From Bacillus marinisedimentorum (GTDB lineage Bacteria; Bacillota; Bacilli; Bacillales; Bacillaceae_O), in the NCBI RefSeq assembly GCF_001644195.2, contig NZ_LWBL02000068.1, forward strand, positions 1 to 54,326: a stretch of DNA of 54,326 nt, written 5' to 3'. The notes under the pieces are model-generated. The model saw only the letters and a program-made list of their open reading frames with translations. It made no database searches and was not told where the DNA came from. The first letter of the stretch is position 1; the number at the start of each line of letters is the position of its first letter. A program made the position numbers and the translations under genes. Shown here in pieces: positions 45,430 through 53,666 of the stretch.

Positions 45430-46779
45430 TCAGTCTATTCCCATTTCATTTTCAACCACTTCCACGATACGGTCGACATACGCTTCGCATTGTTCCGCTG
45501 TTGGCGCTTCAGCCATGATGCGGACAAGCGGTTCTGTACCCGATGGGCGTACAAGAATGCGGCCGTTCCCGTCCATCTCTTTTTCCACTTCGTTGATGAC
45601 TTCCTTGACATGGGCATTGTCTTCAACGTGATGCTTATCCGTCACCCTTACGTTCTTCAAGATTTGCGGATATTTTTCGATTTCACCTGCCAGTGCCGAA
45701 AGCGGCTTGCCGGTCGCCTTCATGATATTCACCAGCTGAATCGCACTCAGCATGCCGTCACCCGTCGTATTATGGTCAAGGAAAATGATGTGCCCGGACT
45801 GTTCGCCGCCCAGGTTGTAATCATGCTTGCGCATCGCTTCCATGACATAACGGTCCCCTACTTTTGTCTGAGCGCTTTCGATCCCATTTGCTTCGAGTCC
45901 TTTATAAAAACCAAGGTTGCTCATAACAGTGGATACAACCGTATTTTGTTTCAGCCAGCCTTTTTCTTTCATGTACGATGCACATATGAACATGATCTGG
46001 TCCCCGTCCACAATCTCGCCGTTTTCATCGACAGCGATCAGGCGGTCGCCATCCCCGTCAAAAGCAAGGCCGATATCGGCTTCTTTTTCTTTTACCAATT
46101 CAGCAAGTTTCCCGGGATGTGTGGAACCTACCCCGTCATTGATGTTCAAGCCATTCGGAGATGTGCCGATCGTACTGATATCCGCCTCAAGATCCGCAAA
46201 TAGATGCGGTGCAAGCGAGTAAGTTGCTCCATGTGCACAATCAAGCGCTACATGGATGCCATCGAATTCTTCTTCAATTGTCGTCTTTAAGTATTGAAGG
46301 TATTTCTGGCCGCCTTCAAAATAGTCATTGACCTGACCGAGGTCCTTTCCAATCGGACGCGGCAGACTGTCATTGTGGCGGTCAAGCAGTTCCTCAATTT
46401 CCTCTTCCTGGTCATCTGACAGCTTGAAGCCGTCTGAACCGAAAAACTTGATCCCGTTATCCCCAACCGGGTTATGGGATGCCGAAATCATGACGCCAGC
46501 CTGTGCGCTCAGCGCTTTCGTCAAATAAGCGACACCCGGTGTTGAAATCACGCCGAGGCGCATCACTTCCGCCCCAATGGAAAGCAGCCCTGCAACCAGT
46601 GCCCCTTCCAGCATATGGCCGGAGATGCGGGTATCGCGGCCGATCAGGACTTTTGGCCGTTCTTCATAATGCTTCGTCAACACATAGCCGCCGTATCTTC
46701 CGACTTTAAAGGCCAGCTCCGGCGTCAATTCAGTATTCGCTACGCCGCGCACACCATCTGTACCAAAATATTTACCCAT
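45430..46779 (-). CDS. glmM: Phosphoglucosamine mutase
   Basis: 449 aa. The phosphoserine loop is ISASHNP with Ser101, the metal loop is DGDGDR (about 240-245), the sugar loop is GEQSGHIIF and the phosphate loop is [10 protein letters not shown]. It converts glucosamine-6-phosphate to glucosamine-1-phosphate. Third gene of the cdaA-cdaR-glmM operon; GlmM is known to bind and inhibit CdaA in Bacillus-like bacteria, linking wall precursors to c-di-AMP. A hairpin with ATGCAAGAA/TTCTTGCAT arms near 45389-45422 may terminate it. Confidence 0.97.
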   Translation of the reverse strand: MGKYFGTDGVRGVANTELTPELAFKVGRYGGYVLTKHYEERPKVLIGRDTRISGHMLEGALVAGLLSIGAEVMRLGVISTPGVAYLTKALSAQAGVMISASHNPVGDNGIKFFGSDGFKLSDDQEEEIEELLDRHNDSLPRPIGKDLGQVNDYFEGGQKYLQYLKTTIEEEFDGIHVALDCAHGATYSLAPHLFADLEADISTIGTSPNGLNINDGVGSTHPGKLAELVKEKEADIGLAFDGDGDRLIAVDENGEIVDGDQIMFICASYMKEKGWLKQNTVVSTVMSNLGFYKGLEANGIESAQTKVGDRYVMEAMRKHDYNLGGEQSGHIIFLDHNTTGDGMLSAIQLVNIMKATGKPLSALAGEIEKYPQILKNVRVTDKHHVEDNAHVKEVINEVEKEMDGNGRILVRPSGTEPLVRIMAEAPTAEQCEAYVDRIVEVVENEMGID

Positions 46780-46811
46780 TCTTAAATCGCTCCTTCACAA
46801 ACATTCAATCA

Positions 46812-48038
46812 TCACTGAATTTGTATTTCTGCTGTTTCTGGATCCAGTGACCACGTTATATTTTGCGGGCCGTTCACTTCCAGCTTCACATCGTGAGTGC
46901 CCTTTGAGTATCCGCTTAAATCTGCATATATCTCGATATCTTCTGCAGTGATGTCCTTCAAAACGCTTTCTGATCCGTATATCACAAGATCTGCTGTGTT
47001 CGTTTCACCTGTGAACGATGCACTCAAGTCGCTCGAAAGGCCGACCACTTCAATCGGGAGGCTGGTGAATGTTTTATCCGCTTTAGCCTCTACATCGATC
47101 GTCACCTTTACTTTTTCAGGATCAATCCGTTTCACGCCGTCAGGAATGGGGATATCCAACTCCATCACTGTATCTTTTGTGATTTCCGATAAATCGATTG
47201 TCACATCATCAATGTATTCGATTTTTTCAAGCACGTCATTTGGCGCGAAAATGGTGATTTCACTCGGCTCAACATCAAACGAATTGACACTCAAGCCTTC
47301 AGGCAGATCGCCTTTGCGATTGATCTTAAAAGGCACGACCGCCGAAGGGCTCGAAACCGGCACTTTCACTTCAACGACAGAAGGCTCCACTGTAACGGGC
47401 ACTTCCTCACCCGCCTGATCGTATACCCTGACCGGGGCATCGACCGTCGCTGTTTCTTTCACGCTTTTCAAATCAACAATCGCTTTAACGATAGCGATGT
47501 CCTCAATTGCTTCTTTAGCACCTGTCACCTTTACACTATTCGGTGACACAATCGGCTGTTCAACCGTATATCCGTCTTCCATCTCTTTTTCATTAATGAA
47601 ATCAACGTCAACCTGCATGATTTTGGAAACCTTTTCCTGAATCGTCACTGTTGCCGTCGACGGCTCAAGGCTTACAGCCAGCTTATCCGAAAAATTCCTG
47701 TGCTGAATTTTCACCTGGTGGCTGCCCGGCTTAAGACCTTCGAGGTTGACAAAAACCTCATATTTACGCTGGAGCCTGGTCGTTGTAATCGCACTTGAAG
47801 GCCCTGTCAAAGACACCGTCACACTTGAAGGGAGCCCGCTCACCACATATTTCGATTCATCGTAAGACGCATCAAGTGCAACATCAAGGACCGTCTCATC
47901 ATTTTCATTCGTCCCCGGGATTGCTCCCTGTCCCTGCTGGGAATCCGGCGTATCCATATTGACCGCAAGATAAAGCATAAACGCCAAAAGCAACGAGATG
48001 ATTTTCACAAAAAGCGGCGTATTCAACAGCTTATCCAT
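46812..48038 (-). CDS. cdaR: CdaA regulatory protein CdaR (YbbR-domain protein)
   Basis: 408 aa. An N-terminal membrane helix (PLFVKIISLLLAFMLYLAV) anchors an external chain of about four YbbR domains; each has a VTLTGPS-, VKVTGAKEAI- or VIYGSESVL-like strand-helix. It modulates the diadenylate cyclase CdaA. Its start overlaps the cdaA stop by eight bases, and glmM follows after 32 bp, so the three are translated as a unit. Confidence 0.94.
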   Translation of the reverse strand: MDKLLNTPLFVKIISLLLAFMLYLAVNMDTPDSQQGQGAIPGTNENDETVLDVALDASYDESKYVVSGLPSSVTVSLTGPSSAITTTRLQRKYEVFVNLEGLKPGSHQVKIQHRNFSDKLAVSLEPSTATVTIQEKVSKIMQVDVDFINEKEMEDGYTVEQPIVSPNSVKVTGAKEAIEDIAIVKAIVDLKSVKETATVDAPVRVYDQAGEEVPVTVEPSVVEVKVPVSSPSAVVPFKINRKGDLPEGLSVNSFDVEPSEITIFAPNDVLEKIEYIDDVTIDLSEITKDTVMELDIPIPDGVKRIDPEKVKVTIDVEAKADKTFTSLPIEVVGLSSDLSASFTGETNTADLVIYGSESVLKDITAEDIEIYADLSGYSKGTHDVKLEVNGPQNITWSLDPETAEIQIQ

Positions 48039-48861
48039 CTTTCTTCCCCCTCCAATTCCATCGTGATGAAGAGGTTGGCTTAGGTTGGGCAGTCAGCTCA
48101 TCGTTCAGCAGTTCCTCCAGCTTTTCAACCGTTAGCCCTCTGTACAGCTCCCCGTTTCTCGTCAGGGAAATCTGGCCGGTCTCTTCAGACACGACAACGG
48201 TAAGACTGTCGGTCACTTCACTGATCCCGAGTGCAGCCCTGTGCCGCGTCCCCAGCTCTTTTGAAATGAACTTACTCTCGGATAACGGCAAATAACATGC
48301 GGCAGCTGTGATTTCATCTTTCTTCAGGATGACAGCCCCATCGTGCAGCGGCGTATTGGGAATAAAAATATTAATGAGCAGTTCAGAAGTAAGATTAGCA
48401 TGCAGCGGAATGCCCGTCTCTATGTAATCCTGCATCCCGGTTTCCCGCTCAATCGAAATCAAAGCCCCAATCCGGCGCTTTGCCATATAGTCCGAGGCCC
48501 TGGTGATGGCCTGGACCAACCGGACTGTTTCCTCCTCCTGCTGGAGTGCCGTCCTTGAAAACAGGCGGCCCCGCCCCAGCTGTTCAAGTGCCCGCCTCAA
48601 TTCGGGCTGGAAGATGATGATGACGGCAAGAAAACCCCAGGTCAATGCCTGATTCATCAGCCACTGCAGGGTGGTTAAGCCGAAAAAGCTGCTTAAAAAC
48701 CAGACAGCAATAATCACTGTAATCCCTTTTAACAGCTGAATCGCCTTCGTACCGCGTATGAGCATGATTAACTTGTATATGACGAACCAGACCAACAGGA
48801 TATCGATGACAACACCGATATACTCCAGGAATGGCAAATCAAACTCTCCAATACCAGGCAT
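48031..48861 (-). CDS. cdaA: Diadenylate cyclase CdaA
   Basis: 276 aa. Three N-terminal membrane helices (about 10-30, 45-60, 68-85) precede the DAC domain with catalytic DGA (174-176) and RHR (206-208). It condenses two ATP into c-di-AMP, which governs potassium and turgor. First gene of the operon with cdaR and glmM. Unlike the SigW genes upstream, which end in a terminator, it has its own promoter. Confidence 0.96.
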   Translation of the reverse strand: MPGIGEFDLPFLEYIGVVIDILLVWFVIYKLIMLIRGTKAIQLLKGITVIIAVWFLSSFFGLTTLQWLMNQALTWGFLAVIIIFQPELRRALEQLGRGRLFSRTALQQEEETVRLVQAITRASDYMAKRRIGALISIERETGMQDYIETGIPLHANLTSELLINIFIPNTPLHDGAVILKKDEITAAACYLPLSESKFISKELGTRHRAALGISEVTDSLTVVVSEETGQISLTRNGELYRGLTVEKLEELLNDELTAQPKPTSSSRWNWRGKKDG

Positions 48862-48957
48862 TCTGACACTTCCTTTAAATATGAATTAAAAGATGAGTAA
48901 AGTTAAAATAAAAAATGATTTCTGCTTCGACTGTAATAAAAATGGGTGTAGTTCAAT

Positions 48958-48966
48958 ATTATATCA
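48958..48966 (-). promoter_or_regulatory. Extended -10 promoter of the cdaA operon
   Basis: TGATATAAT on the minus strand (extended -10, TATAAT at 48958-48963). No good -35 at normal spacing, which is common for extended -10 promoters. Confidence 0.5.
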
Positions 48967-49072
48967 CATCCTGTCGAATCAAGCCCTTTTCAGCCAGCCT
49001 TAAACCCGTTTTCTCTAACCGGCACCACAGCCTTTCGTAACTGTCCGATCCGTAATAATATGGCCGGTCATT

Positions 49073-49104
49073 AAAAAAAGCCATCAAAACGTGATGGCTT
49101 TTTA
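49073..49104 (-). terminator. Terminator of sigW-rsiW
   Basis: AAAAAGCCATCA/TGATGGCTTTTT hairpin with a 5-nt loop and a seven-T run, beginning right at the rsiW stop. Confidence 0.9.
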
Positions 49105-49734
49105 TCATTTTGAATCAAAAATTCCGACAGCATCCTTGAAAAATTGTTTGATGTGATACCAGACCCAGTCAAACACCTGGTTTACTTCTTCCATCTCACC
49201 AGTCACATTCCCGGCGGAGGCCAGGTACCGTTCTCCGTTGATGACAACAACGTTGCCCCGCACCTCTCCTTCTATTTTCACGTTGCCATTTTTGACAATA
49301 AGATCGCCTTCCACCACTTTTCCTTCAGGCACAATAACCGTATTGTCCTGAATCTGAATGTTTTCCTGCTTTGATACCGTTAATTGTTCTTCATCATTCC
49401 ATATTGAAACAAGACTTCCTGCCATCAAAATGATAAACAGCGCTGCTGCTGTCATAAGCGGATGATTTTTAAACCATCTTCTGTAGCTGACCGATCGTTT
49501 TTCTTTCGGCAAGCGGCCCATCACATTCTCGGTAAATCCGGATGGGGCGCCAGCTTTGCCGATGCTCTGCACTAAAGCGATTGTCTTTTTGATGTCATGG
49601 AAATACTGCTGGCAGTCTTTACAAGACTGGAGATGCCCCTTCAGGCGCTGCTCTTCCTCATATGTCAATTCTTCTTCGTCAGCATATTTATCGATTAACG
49701 CGACCGCTTCAGGAGAACATTTCAATTCCCTCAC
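49105..49734 (-). CDS. rsiW: Anti-sigma-W factor RsiW
   Basis: 209 aa. The zinc anti-sigma motif H34-x3-C38-x2-C41 (GHLQSCKDC) sits in the cytosolic domain; one membrane helix (LMTAAALFIILMAGSLVSIW) separates a short external domain. In B. subtilis, site-1 (PrsW) and site-2 proteolysis release SigW upon envelope stress. The start is eight bases after the sigW stop. Confidence 0.93.
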   Translation of the reverse strand: MRELKCSPEAVALIDKYADEEELTYEEEQRLKGHLQSCKDCQQYFHDIKKTIALVQSIGKAGAPSGFTENVMGRLPKEKRSVSYRRWFKNHPLMTAAALFIILMAGSLVSIWNDEEQLTVSKQENIQIQDNTVIVPEGKVVEGDLIVKNGNVKIEGEVRGNVVVINGERYLASAGNVTGEMEEVNQVFDWVWYHIKQFFKDAVGIFDSK

Positions 49735-49742
49735 CTCATCTC

Positions 49743-50306
49743 TTATACATTGCTCATCTTTTTCCGCAATGCCTCTCTTCCCCTGTGTATCCGTGTTTTG
49801 ACTGTCCCTACAGGAAGATCGAGAATGTCACTGATTTCTTTCAGTGATAACTCTTCAATATATTTCAGCACAATGACGGTTCGGTATTTTTCCGGCAGGG
49901 CAAGAATTTGCTGGTGGACCCAATCCTGCGTTTCCAGCGCTTCAGCTTCTTCTTCGGGAAGCTTGCCGTCTACAGCAATCTGGGAATACATCGTCAACCC
50001 GTCCGTACCGCCGATTTCCGCATCAAGATAGAAATCCGGTTTCTTTTTTCGAATCCGGTCTATTGAAAGGTTCGTTGCAATCCGGAACAGCCACGTCGAA
50101 AACTTTTTATCAGCATTATACCTGTGAATGTTCACATATGCACGGATAAAGGCCTCCTGGGCGATATCCTCCGCCTCGTGACGGTTCCCCAGCATACGGT
50201 AGCAAATCTGGAACACTCTGTCCTTATATAGTTCTACGACTTCGGCATAGGCATTCTGATCGCCTTTCAGCACTTGCTGTATTCGTTTTTTGATAATCGT
50301 TTCCAT
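49743..50306 (-). CDS. sigW: ECF sigma factor SigW
   Basis: 187 aa. Region 2 has AEDIAQEAFIRAYVNIHRYN and FSTWLFRIATNLSIDRIRKK; region 4 has LPEKYRTVIVLKYIEELSLKEISDILDLPVGTVKTRIHRGR. It directs the cell-envelope stress and antimicrobial-resistance regulon. A canonical SigW-type promoter precedes it, indicating autoregulation. Gene order with rsiW, cdaA and glmM supports the name. Confidence 0.95.
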   Translation of the reverse strand: METIIKKRIQQVLKGDQNAYAEVVELYKDRVFQICYRMLGNRHEAEDIAQEAFIRAYVNIHRYNADKKFSTWLFRIATNLSIDRIRKKKPDFYLDAEIGGTDGLTMYSQIAVDGKLPEEEAEALETQDWVHQQILALPEKYRTVIVLKYIEELSLKEISDILDLPVGTVKTRIHRGREALRKKMSNV

Positions 50307-50337
50307 ATGCTTACCCCCGCAACTGCGGTCATCTATT

Positions 50338-50364
50338 TACGAATGAAGCCTCAAAAAGGTTTCA
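50338..50364 (-). promoter_or_regulatory. Autoregulatory SigW-type promoter
   Basis: TGAAAC (50359-50364) and CGTA (50338-50341) separated by 17 bp on the minus strand, with CTTTTTGAGGCTTCATT as spacer, closely like the B. subtilis sigW promoter. Confidence 0.9.
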
Positions 50365-50466
50365 TTCTTTCCCACAAAATTAATTTTAACAAAAATTAGC
50401 AAAAAAAGGTTTAGAATATAAATAATTTGGCAAAGAAAGAATTAAGATATTTTGGGAGGGAAACGA

Positions 50467-50631
50467 ATGTCTGAAAAGGAGCTTCTGCACCGTATCGAAA
50501 CGTACAGACAAAAAATGGTCGAACTGACCGCCAGCCATTCCTATATTTCCCGTGAAGTTGTCGAAATGAGCACAGCCCTGGACAGCCTCTTGACACAATA
50601 TCAAACAAAATACGCACCGTTTAAGAAGTGA
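50467..50631 (+). CDS. Spo0E-like aspartyl-phosphate phosphatase
   Basis: 54-aa protein in a frame too short for most gene finders. The helix hairpin SHSYISREVVEMSTALDSLL contains the Spo0E motif (S-x-x-E-V-x-x-x-S-x-x-L-D). Such proteins dephosphorylate Spo0A-P and delay sporulation. GGGAGG stands eight bases before the ATG. It is divergent from sigW, in the same spot as small Spo0E-like genes in some Bacillus genomes as far as I recall. A terminator begins within its last codons. Confidence 0.85.
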   Translation: MSEKELLHRIETYRQKMVELTASHSYISREVVEMSTALDSLLTQYQTKYAPFKK

Positions 50632-50660
50632 CCCGATGAAAACGTCACTTTTTTTCTTTT
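50626..50660 (+). terminator. Terminator of the Spo0E-like gene
   Basis: AAGTGAC/GTCACTT stem with an 11-nt loop and a long T-rich tract; the first arm overlaps the stop codon. Confidence 0.85.
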
Positions 50661-50693
50661 AAAAGAAGCAATACGACCTTTTAAATAAACATG

Positions 50694-50726
50694 AAAAAAG
50701 CCGGCCGCATCCAACGCTAGCCGGCT
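50694..50726 (-). terminator. Terminator of rocF
   Basis: AGCCGGC/GCCGGCT stem with a 14-nt loop and a six-T run on the minus strand. Confidence 0.85.
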
Positions 50727-50753
50727 TGCTTCATTTTTACTTACGGCCTTTTT

Positions 50754-51656
50754 CTATAAAAGCTTTTCCCCAAAAAGGGAACCCATCAAGGCGACAGCTG
50801 CAGCTGCCGTACGGTTCTTGTCATCAAGAATCGGATTGACCTCCACGAATTCTGCCGAAGTGATCAGCTTGGACTCCTCCAGCATTTCCATTGCCAAATG
50901 GCTCTCCCTGTAGCTTATGCCGCCCATAACCGGTGTGCCGACACCAGGCGCATCGTCCGGATCAAGACCATCAAGGTCAAGGCTCAAATGAACACCATCC
51001 GTACGGTCCTTCAAGTATGCGATCGTTTCTTCAATCACTTTCGTCATGCCCATCCGATCGATTTCATGCATCGTAAAGACCTTCATCCCTTTTTCCTTGA
51101 TCAATTCCCTTTCACCGTCATCAAGGGAACGGGCTCCGATAATGACGACATTCTCAGGCTTGATCTTCGGCGAATAGCCGCCAAGTCCGGTTAACCGCTC
51201 ATGTCCGATGCCCAGACTCGCTGCAAGCGGCATCCCGTGAATATTTCCTGATGGCGAAGTGTCGGCCGTGTTTAAGTCACCGTGTGCATCATACCAGATC
51301 ACACCGAGGTTTTCATACTTGCGTGATACGCCGGCGAGCGTCCCGATTGCAATACTGTGGTCACCGCCGAATACGAGCGGGAACCGCTGATCATCAATCA
51401 CTTCTTCAACCTTTTTGGCCAGCTTCTCATTAGCGGTGACAACCGCATCAAGATTCTTTAAATTTTCATCAAACTTATCCCGCCGCTGTTCGGGCTGGGA
51501 AATGTCAATATTGCCATGATCGACAATATCATAACCTTGCGCCTCAAGCCGCTCCTTCACGCCGGCATAACGAATCGCACTCGGCCCCATATCCACACCC
51601 CTGCGCATTTGCCCAAGGTCCATGGGCGCACCAATAATCGATATATTCCTATTCAT
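50754..51656 (-). CDS. rocF: Arginase
   Basis: 300 aa. The di-manganese ligands are in GGDHS, DAHGDLNT and SLDLDGLDPDDAPGVGTP. It hydrolyses arginine to ornithine and urea. Length and motifs are those of RocF. It is transcribed toward sigW but separated from it by the convergent Spo0E-like gene and terminators. Its promoter is at 51690-51719; I see no clear arginine-regulator box. Confidence 0.95.
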   Translation of the reverse strand: MNRNISIIGAPMDLGQMRRGVDMGPSAIRYAGVKERLEAQGYDIVDHGNIDISQPEQRRDKFDENLKNLDAVVTANEKLAKKVEEVIDDQRFPLVFGGDHSIAIGTLAGVSRKYENLGVIWYDAHGDLNTADTSPSGNIHGMPLAASLGIGHERLTGLGGYSPKIKPENVVIIGARSLDDGERELIKEKGMKVFTMHEIDRMGMTKVIEETIAYLKDRTDGVHLSLDLDGLDPDDAPGVGTPVMGGISYRESHLAMEMLEESKLITSAEFVEVNPILDDKNRTAAAAVALMGSLFGEKLL

Positions 51657-51689
51657 CCTTATCCCCCTCTGTTCTACATGCTACTTTCT

Positions 51690-51719
51690 ATTGTAAACAC
51701 TTTCACGAAGGTGACTCAA
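51690..51719 (-). promoter_or_regulatory. rocF promoter
   Basis: TTGAGT (51714-51719), 18-bp spacer, TACAAT (51690-51695) on the minus strand. Confidence 0.6.
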
Positions 51720-51900
51720 CCGGACATAAACTTGTATAGTTATGCATGAATGTTCGAAAAAAGGCTGGAAATATGGCGGGCGCAGATTTAACAGGAAAGG
51801 TGATTCGTGCAAAACCCCAAATGAAACAGGAGAGTGGTTTCCAGCTGGCCTGCATCCTATATGGATATCTGATAGGGAAACCCAATTAAAAAGAACAAAA
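51720..51900 (+). other. Intergenic stretch with a doubtful 47-codon frame
   Basis: A plus-strand frame 51746-51889 starts MNVRKKAGNMAGADLTGKVI and ends LIGKPN. It lacks a ribosome site and a recognised family, so I treat it as unproven. Confidence 0.2.
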
Positions 51901-51981
51901 GTGCAAGGCGCCCGCTTAGCGGCGTTCGCATAAGCGGGGGTACCCGTGAGGCGGGTTCCCCTTCCGGACGGAAGCAGCTGA
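51901..51981 (+). repeat. Structured interspersed repeat, copy B (3'-truncated)
   Basis: Matches copy C from GCAAGGCGCCCGCTTAGCGG through GGGTTCCCCTTCCGGA, then has AGCAGCTG as in copy A, but stops before the closing GGCGCCTGG arm. Confidence 0.65.
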
Positions 51982-52180
51982 TCCGCATCCCAATACGATG
52001 CCAGATCAGCACAGCCTGAGTACCCCGGCATGGAAATTTGCACGTTCTTCCACCGTTTCAGGCAAGCTGACGGCCAAAACCGGGCTATCTACTCCTATTC
52101 AGGATCACTCAAGCCATTTAGGTCCGATAACCTGCCGGATTTGTCTTCATTTTATAGAAAGACTATTACTTTTTTTCGTA

Positions 52181-52415
52181 TTTCACACCAGATGACTGTT
52201 CCTTCGCGCCATATCCCCGGCTTTTCACGCCGTATGCGAACAAACGCAATCAGGGGGTGCACTTTCGCGCGGAATCTGTTTTCTTTCACGCCAAACTCTC
52301 ACTGTTTCACGCGTAATCTCCCATATTTCTTGCTGTAGAGCCCACCTTTCACGCCCGAGCAGCTGTTTCGCGCCGTTCAACACGGCTTTCACGCCGAAAC
52401 TCCTTTTTTCATACA
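52181..52415 (-). repeat. About twelve TTTCACGCC-like motifs with 21-bp periodicity
   Basis: Plus-strand TTTCACGCC or TTTCGCGCC variants start at 52181, 52202, 52223, 52263, 52284, 52305, 52347, 52366 and 52387, with degenerate copies near 52244, 52326 and 52407. Spacing is 19-21 bp or twice that. On the minus strand the unit is GGCGTGAAA plus 12 nt, and one frame (52225-52416) reads as seven-residue repeats without a ribosome site. Confidence 0.75.
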
Positions 52416-52452
52416 TGGCGATAGACCCTGCTCACAGCCAGACACTCGAAAT

Positions 52453-52567
52453 GCGTAAGGCGCCCGCTTAGCGGCGTACGCATAAGCCGGGTTGCCCGCA
52501 GGAAGGCGGGTTCCCCTTCCGGAGGGGATCATCGTTTATCACGATAGCCGCTGGCGCCTGGAGCTGC
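52453..52567 (+). repeat. Structured interspersed repeat, copy C (complete)
   Basis: AGGCGCC (52458-52464) pairs with GGCGCCT (52553-52559), and AGCGGC (52470-52475) with GCCGCT (52547-52552), closing a stem with a short internal bulge. Inside are CCCGC/GCGGG and CCCC/GGGG hairpins. This looks like a multibranched RNA or DNA cruciform element of about 115 bp. Confidence 0.7.
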
Positions 52568-52625
52568 ATGACTCCCTTCTGGCTTTTTAAACCACAACGC
52601 AAACTTTTATAAATTTCCTAAACAA

Positions 52626-52661
52626 TAAAAAAAACCTTAAATCATCCAGATTCAAGGTTTA
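52626..52661 (-). terminator. Terminator of the rRNA-tRNA operon
   Basis: AAACCTT/AAGGTTT with inner AATC/GATT pairs, then an eight-T run on the minus strand, just after tRNA-Ala. Confidence 0.9.
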
Positions 52662-52673
52662 CCGTCATATGTA

Positions 52674-52749
52674 TGGTGGAGCCTAGCGGGATCGAACCGC
52701 TGACCTCCTGCGTGCAAAGCAGGCGCTCTCCCAGCTGAGCTAAGGCCCC
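52674..52749 (-). tRNA. tRNA-Ala(TGC)
   Basis: Cloverleaf with acceptor GGGGCCT, anticodon loop TTTGCAC (TGC), T-loop TTCGATC and encoded CCA. Last tRNA of the operon. Confidence 0.95.
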
Positions 52750-52892
52750 AGTATATAATATATTTTGTGTTCACAGTTTATTTTGGTGAAGCCCTGTCTC
52801 TTCCTCTACTAGCTTATTCAAGGGTGATTAATGCGTCGAGACAACTCGCAGCGGATTCTTAGATGCTGTGCTCGTCGCTGAGCTAAGGCCCA
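52750..52892 (-). repeat. Repeat unit carrying the 5' portion of tRNA-Ala
   Basis: 52877-52891 repeats the first part of tRNA-Ala (GGGCCTTAGCTCAGC on the minus strand), 143 bp upstream of the same bases in the real gene. It is followed by GACGAGC and a body (GCATC, CGCTGCGAGTTG, TCGACGCAT, AGCTAGTAGAGGAAGA) shared with the units beside tRNA-Asn. Confidence 0.75.
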
Positions 52893-52900
52893 TTAAACAG

Positions 52901-52975
52901 TGGAGCGGAAGACGGGATTCGAACCCGCGACCCCCACCTTGGCAAGGTGGTGTTCTACCACTGAACTACTTCCGC
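52901..52975 (-). tRNA. tRNA-Gly(GCC)
   Basis: Acceptor GCGGAAG, anticodon loop TTGCCAA (GCC), T-loop TTCGAAT, CCA encoded. Confidence 0.95.
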
Positions 52976-52979
52976 AATA

Positions 52980-53052
52980 TGAGCCATGGAGGACTCGAAC
53001 CTCCGACCCTCTGATTAAAAGTCAGATGCTCTACCAACTGAGCTAATGGCTC
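52980..53052 (-). tRNA. tRNA-Lys(TTT)
   Basis: Acceptor GAGCCAT, anticodon loop TTTTAAT (TTT). CCA is not encoded (the gene is followed by TAT), so it must be added after transcription. Confidence 0.95.
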
Positions 53053-53058
53053 AAGAAA

Positions 53059-53133
53059 TGGCTGGGCTAGCTGGATTCGAACCAGCGCATGACGGAGTCA
53101 AAGTCCGTTGCCTTACCGCTTGGCTATAGCCCA
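53059..53133 (-). tRNA. tRNA-Gln(TTG)
   Basis: Acceptor TGGGCTA, anticodon loop TTTGACT (TTG), T-loop TTCGAAT, CCA encoded. Confidence 0.95.
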
Positions 53134-53177
53134 TCAACCCATATTATCTTTTGCAGCAATCCTGCAATTATACAAAA

Positions 53178-53262
53178 TGGTGGAGGAGGGCGGATTCGAA
53201 CCACCGAACCCTGAGGGAACAGATTTACAGTCTGCCGCGTTTAGCCACTTCGCTACTCCTCC
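53178..53262 (-). tRNA. tRNA-Tyr(GTA)
   Basis: Class II tRNA with a long variable arm, acceptor GGAGGAG, anticodon loop TGTAAAT (GTA), CCA encoded. Confidence 0.95.
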
Positions 53263-53304
53263 GTATTTAGATGTGGGTGTTTCCCACTTCTCATTTCTAA
53301 CAAG

Positions 53305-53380
<76 letters not shown>

Positions 53381-53385
53381 AAAGA

Positions 53386-53460
53386 TGGTGGAGGATGACA
53401 GGATCAACTGCCGACCCCCTGCTTGTAAGGCAGGTGCTCTCCCAGCTGAGCTAATCCTCC
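53386..53460 (-). tRNA. tRNA-Val(TAC) with a one-base T-loop deletion
   Basis: Acceptor GGAGGAT, anticodon loop CTTACAA (TAC), CCA encoded. The T-arm reads GGCAG-TTGATC-CTGTC: the loop has six bases and lacks the C normally at position 56 (expected TTCGATC). The gene is one base shorter than usual. It may be a defective copy or a sequencing error. Confidence 0.85.
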
Positions 53461-53512
53461 GTTTGGGAGGCGGGAAGTGCAATCTTGTCAACGTCCAACC
53501 TCTTACAGTTAG

Positions 53513-53584
53513 TGACCCCTAGGGGATTCGAACCCCTGTTACCGCCGTGAAAGGGCGGTGTCTTAACCACTTGACCAAGGGGCC
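53513..53584 (-). tRNA. tRNA-Glu(TTC)
   Basis: Acceptor GGCCCCT with AGGGGTC, anticodon loop CTTTCAC (TTC), T-loop TTCGAAT. CCA not encoded (CTA follows the discriminator). Confidence 0.95.
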
Positions 53585-53589
53585 GCAAA

Positions 53590-53665
53590 TGGAGCTTCCA
53601 ACCGGACTTGAACCGGTGACCTCTTCCTTACCATGGAAGCGCTCTACCGACTGAGCTATGGAAGC
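53590..53665 (-). tRNA. tRNA-Thr(GGT)
   Basis: Acceptor GCTTCCA, anticodon loop ATGGTAA (GGT), T-loop TTCAAGT, CCA encoded. Confidence 0.95.
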
Positions 53666-53666
53666 A

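Noticed and set aside
51681-52043. 120-codon minus-strand open frame
   Set aside because: It runs through repeat copy B and the rocF promoter, has no ribosome site and resembles no protein.
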